Positions 1-6,593 of a stretch of DNA of 6,593 nt are shown here, one piece after another. Source of the DNA: JACKOD01 sp041591635 (GTDB taxonomy: Bacteria > Pseudomonadota > Gammaproteobacteria > Pseudomonadales > Oleiphilaceae); NCBI GenBank assembly GCA_041591635.1, contig JBFHRO010000182.1:1-6593 (forward strand). The letters run 5' to 3'. The notes beneath the pieces are model-generated. The model had not been told where the DNA came from and made no database searches. It saw only the letters and a program-made list of their open reading frames with translations. The position numbers and the translations under genes are program-made. Each line of letters opens with the position of its first letter. The first letter of the stretch is position 1.

Positions 1-825
1 CTGGTTCTTGAACAGCGGGGCGACAAAGATACTGTTGGCGTCCTTCACCGCATCAAAGCTCAGGTTTTCGACGGCTTGCTGCTGCTGGGCCGTAAGGGAG
101 TCGCCATAACTCTTGACGAGCTTGAGTTTGCTGCGGGTGTCGTCGAACAGGGTGACGTAGATCTGCTGAATGGGATAAAGGCGGTGCAGGGCATCAATGA
201 CGTTTTCCAGAATCTCGTTGAGATCCAGGCTCGAATTCACGCTTTCGGCGAGCCGGTTGATGTCCTCCACCAAGGCTTTTTGCGCCGAAAGCTTGGTTTT
301 GGTGCTGATCAGCGTTTTGTTCACCCCATAGATGACCACGCCCAGGCTCATGGTATAGGCAAACAGCCCCATGGTAATGATCAGCATGGGGGCGAAGGCA
401 ATTTGTTCGCGAAAGTAGAATCCATGCAAGGCTCCGGCGATCAGGGCGCCCAAGCCGGTGGCGACGACTCCCTTGGCAAAAAAGCGATGGCCACGAAAGG
501 CATAATTGGTCATCCAGGCGCAGCAAATAAAGGCGGTCGACAAGAGCGGATTGAAGCCCCAGATGGCGATCCAGGCGCCGTACAGACAGGAGTCGATCAG
601 AATATTGCGGTACTCATCATCGACGCTGAAGCTTAGCTGATACACAAAGTGCGGATAGACACCGGCATGCAGCGCCAGAAAGAACCACAAGAATCCATTG
701 TCATGCAGACCGAAGAGCGCCAGGCTGACGGCTACGATGACGACACAGGCCAGACAGCGCAAACGGTAGCTGTAACGCACAGTGGCGGCCTTGCGCGTGG
801 GGCGTTGCGTGATCGATTCTGTCAT
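1..825 (-). CDS. MASE2-GAF membrane sensor protein, 3' end outside window
   Basis: The reading frame is open for 275 codons from ATG at 825-823 to the left edge, so the C-terminal part is missing. No ATG, GTG or TTG lies between this ATG and the upstream in-frame stop near position 900, so the start is firm. A weak AGAGA precedes it. Residues 1-22 are basic and polar. About six hydrophobic stretches follow (roughly 22-40, 45-63, 75-92, 93-109, 117-135, 144-168). Residues about 15-115, with the features VYPHFVYQLS, NILIDSCLYGAW and GFNPLL, fit the MASE2 membrane-sensor domain known from diguanylate cyclases such as AdrA/DgcC and class III adenylate cyclases such as Pseudomonas CyaB. A polar, probably helical linker (170-200) leads into what looks like the first half of a GAF domain (about 190-275: SLDLNEILENVIDAL, then the strand QIYVTLFDD). 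An output domain, GGDEF or class III nucleotide cyclase, would be expected next but is not visible, so no symbol is given. Membrane topology is inferred by eye. The gene is divergent from fadD. Confidence 0.85.
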   Translation of the reverse strand, partial: MTESITQRPTRKAATVRYSYRLRCLACVVIVAVSLALFGLHDNGFLWFFLALHAGVYPHFVYQLSFSVDDEYRNILIDSCLYGAWIAIWGFNPLLSTAFICCAWMTNYAFRGHRFFAKGVVATGLGALIAGALHGFYFREQIAFAPMLIITMGLFAYTMSLGVVIYGVNKTLISTKTKLSAQKALVEDINRLAESVNSSLDLNEILENVIDALHRLYPIQQIYVTLFDDTRSKLKLVKSYGDSLTAQQQQAVENLSFDAVKDANSIFVAPLFKNQ

Positions 826-879
826 CGGGTCTCTGCTGTTAAGGCCGTTATCCGGAAAAAGGCGCTCTGGGGTGGTGCG

Positions 880-908
880 ATACTGTCTAGACCGCTGTCA
901 GGCAGTAT
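880..908. repeat. Operator-like inverted repeat in the divergent region
   Basis: Nine-base arms ATACTGtCT (880-888) and AGgCAGTAT (900-908) are inverted copies with one mismatch, separated by 11 bases. A smaller perfect palindrome, GTCTAGAC, lies at 885-892 inside it. The repeat covers the proposed -10 element and start region of the minus-strand gene and ends 10 bases before the proposed fadD -35. That is where a dimeric regulator could act on either promoter. It does not resemble the FadR, PsrA or CRP consensus I know. Its role as an operator is inference, and it could be chance. Confidence 0.35.
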
Positions 909-931
909 AGCAAACGCCTTGAGGCTGTCGG
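904..931 (-). promoter_or_regulatory. Candidate sigma70 promoter for the MASE2-GAF gene
   Basis: Read on the minus strand, CCGACA (931-926) and TATACT (909-904) are separated by 16 bases. The -10 matches TATAAT at five of six positions and the -35 matches TTGACA at four. Transcription would begin near position 897, giving a leader of about 70 bases before the ATG at 825. It overlaps the -35 of the proposed fadD promoter on the opposite strand. Predicted by eye only. Confidence 0.4.
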
Positions 932-946
932 GGAACAAGCTATGCT
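919..946 (+). promoter_or_regulatory. Candidate sigma70 promoter for fadD
   Basis: TTGAGG (919-924) and TATGCT (941-946) are 16 bases apart, each matching its consensus at four of six positions. Initiation near position 953 would give a leader of about 68 bases to the ATG at 1021. The -35 lies inside the -35 to -10 spacer of the oppositely directed sensor promoter, so the two could compete for RNA polymerase. This is a moderate-quality match with no experimental support. Confidence 0.35.
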
Positions 947-1007
947 TTTGGCGAGTGTTCTAACCTGAGTCAAACAATCAAAGAGTGAATCAGCCGCTAA
1001 CTAGCAC

Positions 1008-1013
1008 GGGAGA
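1008..1013 (+). promoter_or_regulatory. Shine-Dalgarno sequence that decides the fadD start
   Basis: GGGAGA ends seven bases before ATG 1021, which is near-ideal spacing. The longer in-frame candidate, GTG at 985, has only a poor AAAGA just in front of it and would add 12 polar residues that E. coli and Pseudomonas FadD lack. This supports 1021 as the true start. Confidence 0.75.
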
Positions 1014-1020
1014 AGTCGTT

Positions 1021-2709
1021 ATGGATATGGAGCTTTTTTTTCAGGACAAATACCCCCCAGGAATGCCCTCGAAAGTCGACCTGACTGAATTCGATACCGT
1101 GGTGGATGTGCTTGAAACTTCGTTTAAAAAATATGCCGCCAAACCGGCCTTTTCTGCGATTGGCGTGACCCTTACCTATGCCGATGTGGATCGCCTGTCA
1201 GCAAACTTTGCCGCCTGGCTGCAAAACAACACCAGCTTGCGTCCCGGCGATCGTATCGCGATTCAGTTACCCAATCTTACCCAGTACCCGGTCGTGGTGT
1301 TCGGTGCGATGCGTGCCGGCCTGATTGTGGTGAACACCAACCCCCTGTATACCGCACGGGAAATGGAACACCAGTTCAACGATTCGGGCGCCCGGGCGCT
1401 GGTGGTGCTGGCCAATATGGCGCATCTGGCTCAGAAGGTACTTCCGCAAACCAGTATTGAGCATGTCATAGTGACCGAAATCGCCGACATGCATTCCCAA
1501 CCCAAGCGCACGCTGATGAATGCGGCAGTCAAATATGCCAAAAAGCTGGTGCCGCCCTATGACATTCCGGGGGCCGTGCCCTTTGTCAAAACCCTGGTAC
1601 AGGGGGCCAAGCTGACTTTCAAACCGGTGACCACCCACGGCGAGGACATTGCCGTATTGCAGTACACCGGGGGAACCACAGGCGTTGCCAAGGGCGCCAT
1701 GCTGACCCATAAAAACCTGGTCGCCAACATGCTGCAGCTCAAACCTGTGCTCGCGGCAACCCTCACCGAGGGCCAGGAAACCGTGATCGCGCCCTTGCCG
1801 CTGTACCACATTTATTCCTTTACGCTCAACTGCGGCATTATGGTGATTACCGGCAATCACAGTGTGCTGATTCCCAATCCGCGTGATATTCCGGGCTTTG
1901 TGAGCGAGCTCAAGAAGTGGCGGTTCAGTTGTTTTCTGGGGCTCAATACGCTGTTTGTGGCGCTGTGCAATAACGAGCAGTTCCGTGCGCTCGATTTCAG
2001 TGCCCTGAAGATGACGGCTTCGGGTGGCATGGCGCTTACCAGTGATGCGGCCAAAGTGTGGAAGACGGTGACCGGGTGCAGCATTGCCGAAGGCTATGGC
2101 ATGACGGAAACCTCCCCGGTGGTGTCGATCAACCCGCTGACCCAGATCCAGCTGGGCACCATCGGCTTGCCGGTGCCCAATACGCTTGTCAAGGTAGTCG
2201 ATGATGAGGGGAACGAGTTGCCATTGGGCCAGGCGGGTGAGTTATTGGCAAAGGGACCCCAGGTGATGAAAGGCTATTGGCAGCGCCCTGACGAAACCGA
2301 AAAAACCCTGACGCCCGACGGCTGGATCAAAACCGGCGATATCGCCCTGATTCAGGAAGATGGTTATATCCGCATTGTTGATCGTAAAAAAGACATGATT
2401 CTGGTGTCGGGGTTCAATGTTTATCCCAACGAGATCGAAGATGTGGTTGCGAGCCACCCCGATGTGATCGAGTGTGCGGCCGTGGGTATCCCCGATGCCA
2501 AGAGCGGCGAAGCCGTCAAGGTGTTTGTGGTGCGCTCAAATCCCACCCTCAAGGAAAGCGAGCTCAAGGACTATTGCCGGGAGCGCCTGACCGGTTACAA
2601 GGTGCCAAAGTCGTTTGAATTTCGCCAGGAATTGCCGAAAACCAACGTTGGCAAGATTTTGCGCCGCGAACTTCGCGATGCCGACGTGCAAGCCAAAGCG
2701 GCCTCCTGA
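1021..2709 (+). CDS. fadD: Long-chain fatty acid--CoA ligase FadD
   Basis: The protein (562 residues, against 561 in E. coli FadD) activates long-chain fatty acids with ATP and CoA to acyl-CoA through an acyl-adenylate. This feeds beta-oxidation, and in E. coli the enzyme acts at the inner face of the cytoplasmic membrane, coupling uptake to activation. Counting from ATG 1021, the phosphate-binding motif YTGGTTGVAKGAML is at 215-228. The second adenylate motif YGMTET is at 359-364. The fatty-acyl-CoA synthetase signature begins DGWIKTGD at 433-440 and continues through VDRKKDMI, with D454 and R455. The conserved lysine of NVGKILRREL is K545. The large N-terminal domain runs to about 440 and the small mobile domain from about 450. 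All key residues are present. Segments such as NTNPLYTAREMEHQFNDSGA closely match Pseudomonas FadD1 as I recall it. ATG 1021 is preferred over GTG 985 because of ribosome binding site and family length. An eight-base T run (1034-1041) lies in codons 5-7. The gene is divergent from the sensor gene and is followed 187 bases later by hrpA. Confidence 0.95.
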   Translation: MDMELFFQDKYPPGMPSKVDLTEFDTVVDVLETSFKKYAAKPAFSAIGVTLTYADVDRLSANFAAWLQNNTSLRPGDRIAIQLPNLTQYPVVVFGAMRAGLIVVNTNPLYTAREMEHQFNDSGARALVVLANMAHLAQKVLPQTSIEHVIVTEIADMHSQPKRTLMNAAVKYAKKLVPPYDIPGAVPFVKTLVQGAKLTFKPVTTHGEDIAVLQYTGGTTGVAKGAMLTHKNLVANMLQLKPVLAATLTEGQETVIAPLPLYHIYSFTLNCGIMVITGNHSVLIPNPRDIPGFVSELKKWRFSCFLGLNTLFVALCNNEQFRALDFSALKMTASGGMALTSDAAKVWKTVTGCSIAEGYGMTETSPVVSINPLTQIQLGTIGLPVPNTLVKVVDDEGNELPLGQAGELLAKGPQVMKGYWQRPDETEKTLTPDGWIKTGDIALIQEDGYIRIVDRKKDMILVSGFNVYPNEIEDVVASHPDVIECAAVGIPDAKSGEAVKVFVVRSNPTLKESELKDYCRERLTGYKVPKSFEFRQELPKTNVGKILRRELRDADVQAKAAS

Positions 2710-2718
2710 GACTGGCGG

Positions 2719-2746
2719 TTGCAGCCCTGCGCGAGTGGGGCTGCGA
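2719..2746 (+). other. Stem-loop just after fadD, without U-tract
   Basis: GCAGCCC (2721-2727) pairs perfectly with GGGCTGC (2738-2744). It can be extended outward by a U-G and a U-A pair to 2719/2746, leaving a loop of about ten bases. It begins ten bases after the fadD stop codon. No run of T follows on either strand, so it is not a standard intrinsic terminator. It might protect the 3' end of the fadD message or mark a factor-dependent end. The loop octamer TGCGCGAG (2728-2735) recurs at 2747-2754. Confidence 0.45.
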
Positions 2747-2762
2747 TGCGCGAGCGACCGGT

Positions 2763-2813
2763 AAAGACAATCACGAGTAAAAAAAGACAAGCAAAAAAGA
2801 CCAGTAAAGAACA
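2763..2813 (+). repeat. A-rich stretch with four AAAGA-type repeats
   Basis: Variants AAAGACAA, AAAGACAA, AAAGACCA and AAAGAACA start at 2763, 2783, 2796 and 2806, with A-tracts of up to seven bases among them. Spacings of 20, 13 and 10 bases are partly helical in phase. The block lies directly upstream of the proposed hrpA -10 and contrasts with the G+C-rich surroundings. It could act as an upstream A/T element for RNA polymerase or as bent DNA. It could also be non-functional drift. Confidence 0.4.
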
Positions 2814-2837
2814 GTGGGTGTCTGACGCCTGAAGCGG

Positions 2838-2843
2838 TAAAAT
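2838..2843 (+). promoter_or_regulatory. Candidate -10 element for hrpA
   Basis: TAAAAT in the context GCGGTAAAATGGCC matches TATAAT at five of six positions. Transcription would start near 2850, about 47 bases before the hrpA ATG at 2897. No good TTGACA-like -35 stands at 16-18 bases upstream (the sequence there is TGGGTG-like), so any activity may depend on the A-rich block before it or on an activator. Confidence 0.35.
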
Positions 2844-2896
2844 GGCCGGCTTTGTGAACTTTGCGCCGCCTGTTGAACGCAGGCCATCAGGTTGGG

Positions 2897-5800
2897 ATGA
2901 CAGACACCATGGATTCAGCCATACATACGCCTTTTCCCATTGATCTTGACGACTGCATGATCAGTGATGCCGGCGCGATTCGCCGGGCGCTGGGGCGCCT
3001 GCGCAAGGTAAAGGATCCTGCCCGGCGCGAACGGGACTACAACAAACTGGTGGCCCGGGCCAGAGGGTCGGCGGCGAAAGTGTGCGCGCGGCAGGCAGTG
3101 CTGCCTGTTATTCAGTATCCGCACGACTTGCCGGTGGCGCAAAAGGCGCAGGAAATCGGAGCGGCAATCGCGGCGCATCAGGTGGTGGTGATCGCCGGCG
3201 AGACGGGTTCGGGCAAAACCACGCAGATTCCCAAGATTTGCCTCTCGCAGGGGCGGGGCGTGCGGGGCATGATTGGCCACACCCAGCCCCGGCGACTGGC
3301 AGCCAGGGCCGTTTCATCGCGCATTGCGCAAGAGCTGGGGAGCCAGCCCGGCGATCTGGTGGGCTATCAGGTGCGTTTCACCGAACAGGTGAGTGAAAAC
3401 AGCCTCATCAAGCTCATGACGGACGGTATTTTGCTGGCCGAGATTCCCCATGATCCCTATCTCAGCCGTTATGACACGCTGATTATTGATGAAGCCCACG
3501 AGCGTAGCCTGAACATCGACTTTCTGTTGGGCTACGTCAAAACCCTGCTGCCCAAACGCCCCGACCTGAAGTTGATCATTACCTCGGCAACCATTGATGT
3601 TGAACGTTTTGCCGCTCATTTCGACAACGCACCCATTATTGAGGTGTGTGGCCGCACCTATCCGGTGGAGATTGAGTATCGACCCCTGACGGAGATGGAG
3701 GATCAGGAGCCCAACCTGAACGATGCCGTGTTGCAGGTGCTGGATGAAATAGGCGCCCACGAGCGTCACGTGGGTAAAGCCCCCGCAGATGTGCTGGTGT
3801 TCTTGCCGGGCGAACGGGAAATCCGCGAACTGGCGCGCGTTCTTAAAGACGCGCAGTTGCGCGACACCGAAATTCTGCCGTTGTACGCCCGCCTCAGTGC
3901 CAGTGATCAAATGCGGATTTTTCAGGGACATACGGGGCGGCGGGTGGTTCTCTCGACCAACGTGGCAGAAACCTCGCTCACGGTGCCGGGGATTCACTAC
4001 GTGATTGACTCGGGTCTGGCCCGCATCAGTCGCTACAGTTACCGTTCCAAGTTGCAGCGGCTGCCGGTAGAGGCCATTTCCCAGGCCAGTGCCAATCAGC
4101 GCGCCGGACGTTGCGGGCGCGTGGCTGCCGGTATCTGTTACCGCCTGTACGCCAAAGAGGATTTTCTTGGGCGGGCCGAATTTACCGAGCCGGAAATTCT
4201 GCGCACCAATCTGGCCTCGGTGATTCTGACCATGGTGGATTTGGGGTTGGGGACGGTCGAGAATTTCCCCTTTGTGGAAGCCCCCGACAGCCGCCTGATC
4301 AAAGACGGCTTCAATCTGCTGTTTGAACTGGGGGCCGTTGATGCAGACAACCGTCTCACGCCGCTCGGGCGCCAGCTGGCACGATTGCCGGTCGACCCCC
4401 GGATCGGGCGCATGCTGGTGGAGGCGGTCAAGCACAACTGCCTGCGAGAAATCCTGCTGATCACCAGTGCCCTGAGCAGCCAGGATCCGCGTGACCGGCC
4501 GGCGGAGAAAACGGCCCAGGCCGATCAGGCCCATGCCCGTTTTAATGACCCGGATTCGGATTTTGTGGCCTATGTGAACCTCTGGAACGAAATCGAGACG
4601 CAGCGTCAGGCCCTGTCGTCTAACCAGTTCAAAAAATATTGTCAAAAGAACTATCTCTCGTACTTGCGGGTGCAGGAATGGCGCGACATCCACCGGCAGT
4701 TGCACCTGCTCACCAAAACCCTGCAATGGCACGAGAATACCCAAGTGGCGAATTACGATGCGGTGCATCAATCCTTGCTGGCCGGGCTGCTGTCAAATAT
4801 TGGTGAACTGGTCGAAAAACGCGAATACCGGGGAGCGCGTAATCGCCAATTCATGCCGATTCCTGGTTCGGCAGCCTGGCGCAAGTCACCCAAGTGGGTA
4901 ATGGCGGGGGAGCTGGTTGAAACGTCACGCGTGTATGGTCGTTTATGTGCCCGCATTGATGTGGCCTGGGTGGAAAGCCTGGCGGGCCACTTTCTAAAGC
5001 GTAATTACTTTGAACCGCACTGGGAGAAAAAACGTGCCCAGGTGGTGGCCTACGAGCGCGTTACCCTCTACGGGCTTGAAATCGTATCGCGCCGCAAGGT
5101 GAATTATGGCCGCATTGATCCGATCCTCAGTCGCGAGCTTTTTATCCGTGGCGCACTGGTCGAAGGCGAGTTTCAGACCCGGGCGCCGTTCTGGCAGCAT
5201 AATTGTGCCATGATCGATCAGGTAGTGGCGCTGGAAGAGAAGTCCCGCCGGCGGGATATCCTGGTCGACGACGAAACCCTGTATCAGTTCTACGAAGCAC
5301 GAATCCCCGCCGAGGTGGTCAGCGGCGCGCATTTCGAATCCTGGTGGCGCAGTCTGGGCGCACAAGCACTCGAGGCATTGGAACTGTCGGCCGCGGAGTT
5401 GATGCGCCACACGGCTGCCGAAATCACGCCGGAAGCCTTTCCCGATCAGCTGGAAATCAACGGCATGGTGTTTCCGCTGGAGTATCAGTTTTCACCGGGT
5501 ACGCACAGCGATGGAGTGACACTCAAGGTACCGGCGGGCGCGGTCAAACAATTGGCGGTGAATCGGCTTGACTGGCTGGTGCCTGGTCTGCTCAAAGACA
5601 AGTGTATCGCCCTGATCAAAGGGCTGCCGCGCCAATGGCGTAAACCCCTGGTGCCGGTGCCCGATGTGGTGGAGCAGCTGCTGCCCTTGCTCAAGCCGGC
5701 CGACGAGCCCCTGGTCGAGGCGCTGACCCGCGCCATCAAGCGCTGCAAGGGCGTGGTGATTCCGCCCGATGCCTGGCAGACGGTTTCACTGGATCCCCAT

Positions 5801-6593
5801 TTGCAATTCAACATCAAGGTCGATGCAGGGAGCGAAGCCGGCAAGCCGGTTTATGAAAGCCGCGACCTGCTGGAACTCATGGATCGCTGCACCGATGCCG
5901 ATTTAAGCTCACTGGTGCCGGCCGCAGTGGCAAAAGAGAATGCTTGCGGGCCCTACACCCAGTGGGATTTTGGCCCCCTGGCGCCCGTTGTTGAGGTCAA
6001 GCAACAAAGCGTGATGGTCCGGCTGTTGCCGGCGCTGGAAGACAAGCGCCTGCACGTCGGAAAGACCTTCTGCACCGATCCGCTCACCGCCAGCCAGACC
6101 CATCAGCGCGGTGTCTGCCGTTTGCTCTTGCTGCAGCTCAAGGAGCAAACCCGGTTTCTGGTCGAATCCTTGCCCGAGTTCAAGACCATGGCGCTGTATT
6201 TCGCGCCTTATGGCCGGCTCGAAGATCTGCGGGACGATATTCTGATGGCGTGCGTTTTACAGTTGACCAAGGATGCCCAGGCCATTCGCGATGTCCAGGC
6301 GTTTACCGCGGCGCTGGCGCAGCTCAAACCGGCGCTTGCGGATTATGCACGTTCGATGGTGGGCGAGGTTGCCGCCATCTTGCGCTGGCATCACAAAATC
6401 ATGAAGCAGCTCAAGGGCAAAATCCCCTTGGCATTGGTGGATTCGTGCGCCGACATCAAGCAGCAGCTTGAACGGCTGGTTTATCCAGGGTTCATTTTTT
6501 CCACGGCGCCGGTCTACTTTAAGGCACTGCCGCGTTACCTCCAGGCGGTCGATGTCCGTATGGAAAAAATGGCCCGGGATGTACTGCGCGAGC
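2897..6593 (+). CDS. hrpA: ATP-dependent RNA helicase HrpA (DEAH box), C-terminus outside window
   Basis: The frame is open from ATG 2897 to the right edge: 1232 codons, against about 1300 residues in E. coli HrpA, so roughly 70 residues are missing. HrpA is a cytoplasmic DEAH/RHA helicase. E. coli HrpA has been linked to mRNA processing and, more recently, to rescue of stalled or collided ribosomes. Counting from 2897: a basic N-terminal extension to about 85; Walker A GETGSGKTT 101-109 (K107); DEAH 198-201; SAT 230-232; STNVAETSLT 353-362; QRAGRCGR 401-408 with both arginine fingers. A winged-helix/ratchet region follows from about 436, with LPVDPR at 497-502. An OB-type region lies near 640-740, with RRKVNYGRIDP from 732. 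The long HrpA-specific C-terminal domain (DUF3418) runs from about 740, including KSRRRDILVDDETL from 782. The helicase motifs are intact. A second in-frame ATG at 2909 is possible; 2897 is preferred because AGG (2889-2891) lies five bases before it and its MTD start resembles the E. coli MTE. Confidence 0.95.
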   Translation, partial: MTDTMDSAIHTPFPIDLDDCMISDAGAIRRALGRLRKVKDPARRERDYNKLVARARGSAAKVCARQAVLPVIQYPHDLPVAQKAQEIGAAIAAHQVVVIAGETGSGKTTQIPKICLSQGRGVRGMIGHTQPRRLAARAVSSRIAQELGSQPGDLVGYQVRFTEQVSENSLIKLMTDGILLAEIPHDPYLSRYDTLIIDEAHERSLNIDFLLGYVKTLLPKRPDLKLIITSATIDVERFAAHFDNAPIIEVCGRTYPVEIEYRPLTEMEDQEPNLNDAVLQVLDEIGAHERHVGKAPADVLVFLPGEREIRELARVLKDAQLRDTEILPLYARLSASDQMRIFQGHTGRRVVLSTNVAETSLTVPGIHYVIDSGLARISRYSYRSKLQRLPVEAISQASANQRAGRCGRVAAGICYRLYAKEDFLGRAEFTEPEILRTNLASVILTMVDLGLGTVENFPFVEAPDSRLIKDGFNLLFELGAVDADNRLTPLGRQLARLPVDPRIGRMLVEAVKHNCLREILLITSALSSQDPRDRPAEKTAQADQAHARFNDPDSDFVAYVNLWNEIETQRQALSSNQFKKYCQKNYLSYLRVQEWRDIHRQLHLLTKTLQWHENTQVANYDAVHQSLLAGLLSNIGELVEKREYRGARNRQFMPIPGSAAWRKSPKWVMAGELVETSRVYGRLCARIDVAWVESLAGHFLKRNYFEPHWEKKRAQVVAYERVTLYGLEIVSRRKVNYGRIDPILSRELFIRGALVEGEFQTRAPFWQHNCAMIDQVVALEEKSRRRDILVDDETLYQFYEARIPAEVVSGAHFESWWRSLGAQALEALELSAAELMRHTAAEITPEAFPDQLEINGMVFPLEYQFSPGTHSDGVTLKVPAGAVKQLAVNRLDWLVPGLLKDKCIALIKGLPRQWRKPLVPVPDVVEQLLPLLKPADEPLVEALTRAIKRCKGVVIPPDAWQTVSLDPHLQFNIKVDAGSEAGKPVYESRDLLELMDRCTDADLSSLVPAAVAKENACGPYTQWDFGPLAPVVEVKQQSVMVRLLPALEDKRLHVGKTFCTDPLTASQTHQRGVCRLLLLQLKEQTRFLVESLPEFKTMALYFAPYGRLEDLRDDILMACVLQLTKDAQAIRDVQAFTAALAQLKPALADYARSMVGEVAAILRWHHKIMKQLKGKIPLALVDSCADIKQQLERLVYPGFIFSTAPVYFKALPRYLQAVDVRMEKMARDVLRE

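Noticed and set aside
76..636. A 186-codon plus-strand frame
   Set aside because: It is antisense to the MASE2-GAF gene, which has a consistent membrane domain and GAF pattern. The plus-strand product has no domain that I recognise and is Gly/Gln-rich like other shadows.
649..963. A 104-codon plus-strand frame running into the fadD promoter region
   Set aside because: It overlaps the start of the sensor gene in antisense, has no good ribosome binding site, and its product resembles nothing I know.
826..1020. FadR, PsrA or CRP/Vfr binding site upstream of fadD
   Set aside because: I looked for the AACTGGTC-type FadR palindrome, a GAAAC/GTTTC-type PsrA pair and TGTGA-N6-TCACA. Only fragments such as CAAAC are present, without the second half-site.
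1267..1860. A 197-codon minus-strand frame within fadD
   Set aside because: It is antisense to the most conserved part of FadD, including the ATP-binding motif, and is explained by fadD codon use.
2761..2815. A/T-rich segment as a minus-strand intrinsic terminator
   Set aside because: On the minus strand the T-runs are not preceded by a G+C-rich hairpin, and no minus-strand gene ends there.
2853..2870. TGTGA in front of hrpA as a CRP half-site
   Set aside because: The bases six positions further on do not resemble TCACA, so there is no dimeric site.
3314..4771. A 485-codon open frame on the minus strand, antisense to hrpA
   Set aside because: It is entirely inside hrpA, whose conserved helicase motifs are on the plus strand. 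The antisense product has a low-complexity, His/Gln-rich make-up typical of a codon-bias shadow and no recognisable domain.

Overview
The window looks like ordinary chromosomal DNA from a gammaproteobacterium of moderately high G+C, close to the Pseudomonas/Cellvibrio/Marinobacter type of lineage. That placement rests on recalled similarity, not a search. The acyl-CoA synthetase is strikingly like Pseudomonas FadD1 in long stretches, and the helicase follows the E. coli HrpA layout from end to end. I see no mobile element, CRISPR array, tRNA, rRNA or phage-like segment. Coding density is high, and the two main gaps are each under 200 bases.

Layout: (1) Positions 825 down to 1, minus strand, hold the 5' part of a membrane sensor gene with an N-terminal MASE2-type membrane domain followed by the start of a GAF domain. 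The output domain lies off the left edge. (2) Positions 826-1020 form a divergent intergenic region. It has plausible back-to-back sigma70-type promoters, an operator-like inverted repeat (880-908) and a good ribosome binding site for the next gene. (3) Positions 1021-2709, plus strand, encode a complete long-chain acyl-CoA synthetase (fadD). (4) Positions 2710-2896 are a non-coding gap with a strong hairpin that lacks a U-tract, an A-rich stretch with four AAAGA-type repeats, and a probable -10 element. (5) Positions 2897 to the right edge, plus strand, carry hrpA, a DEAH-box RNA helicase. It is cut by the window about 70 residues before its expected C-terminus.

The genes do not form an obvious pathway. 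FadD activates fatty acids at the inner membrane. HrpA is an RNA helicase acting on mRNA and ribosomes. The MASE2-GAF protein is probably a nucleotide-second-messenger enzyme or its sensor half. fadD and hrpA lie in the same direction, 187 bases apart, without a clear intrinsic terminator between them, so read-through is possible, but hrpA seems to have its own promoter. From memory, a fadD gene also lies close to an hrpA-type helicase in Pseudomonas aeruginosa, which would make this an inherited gene order. I found no convincing undescribed system. The points most worth a second look are the divergent control region and the unknown output domain of the sensor.
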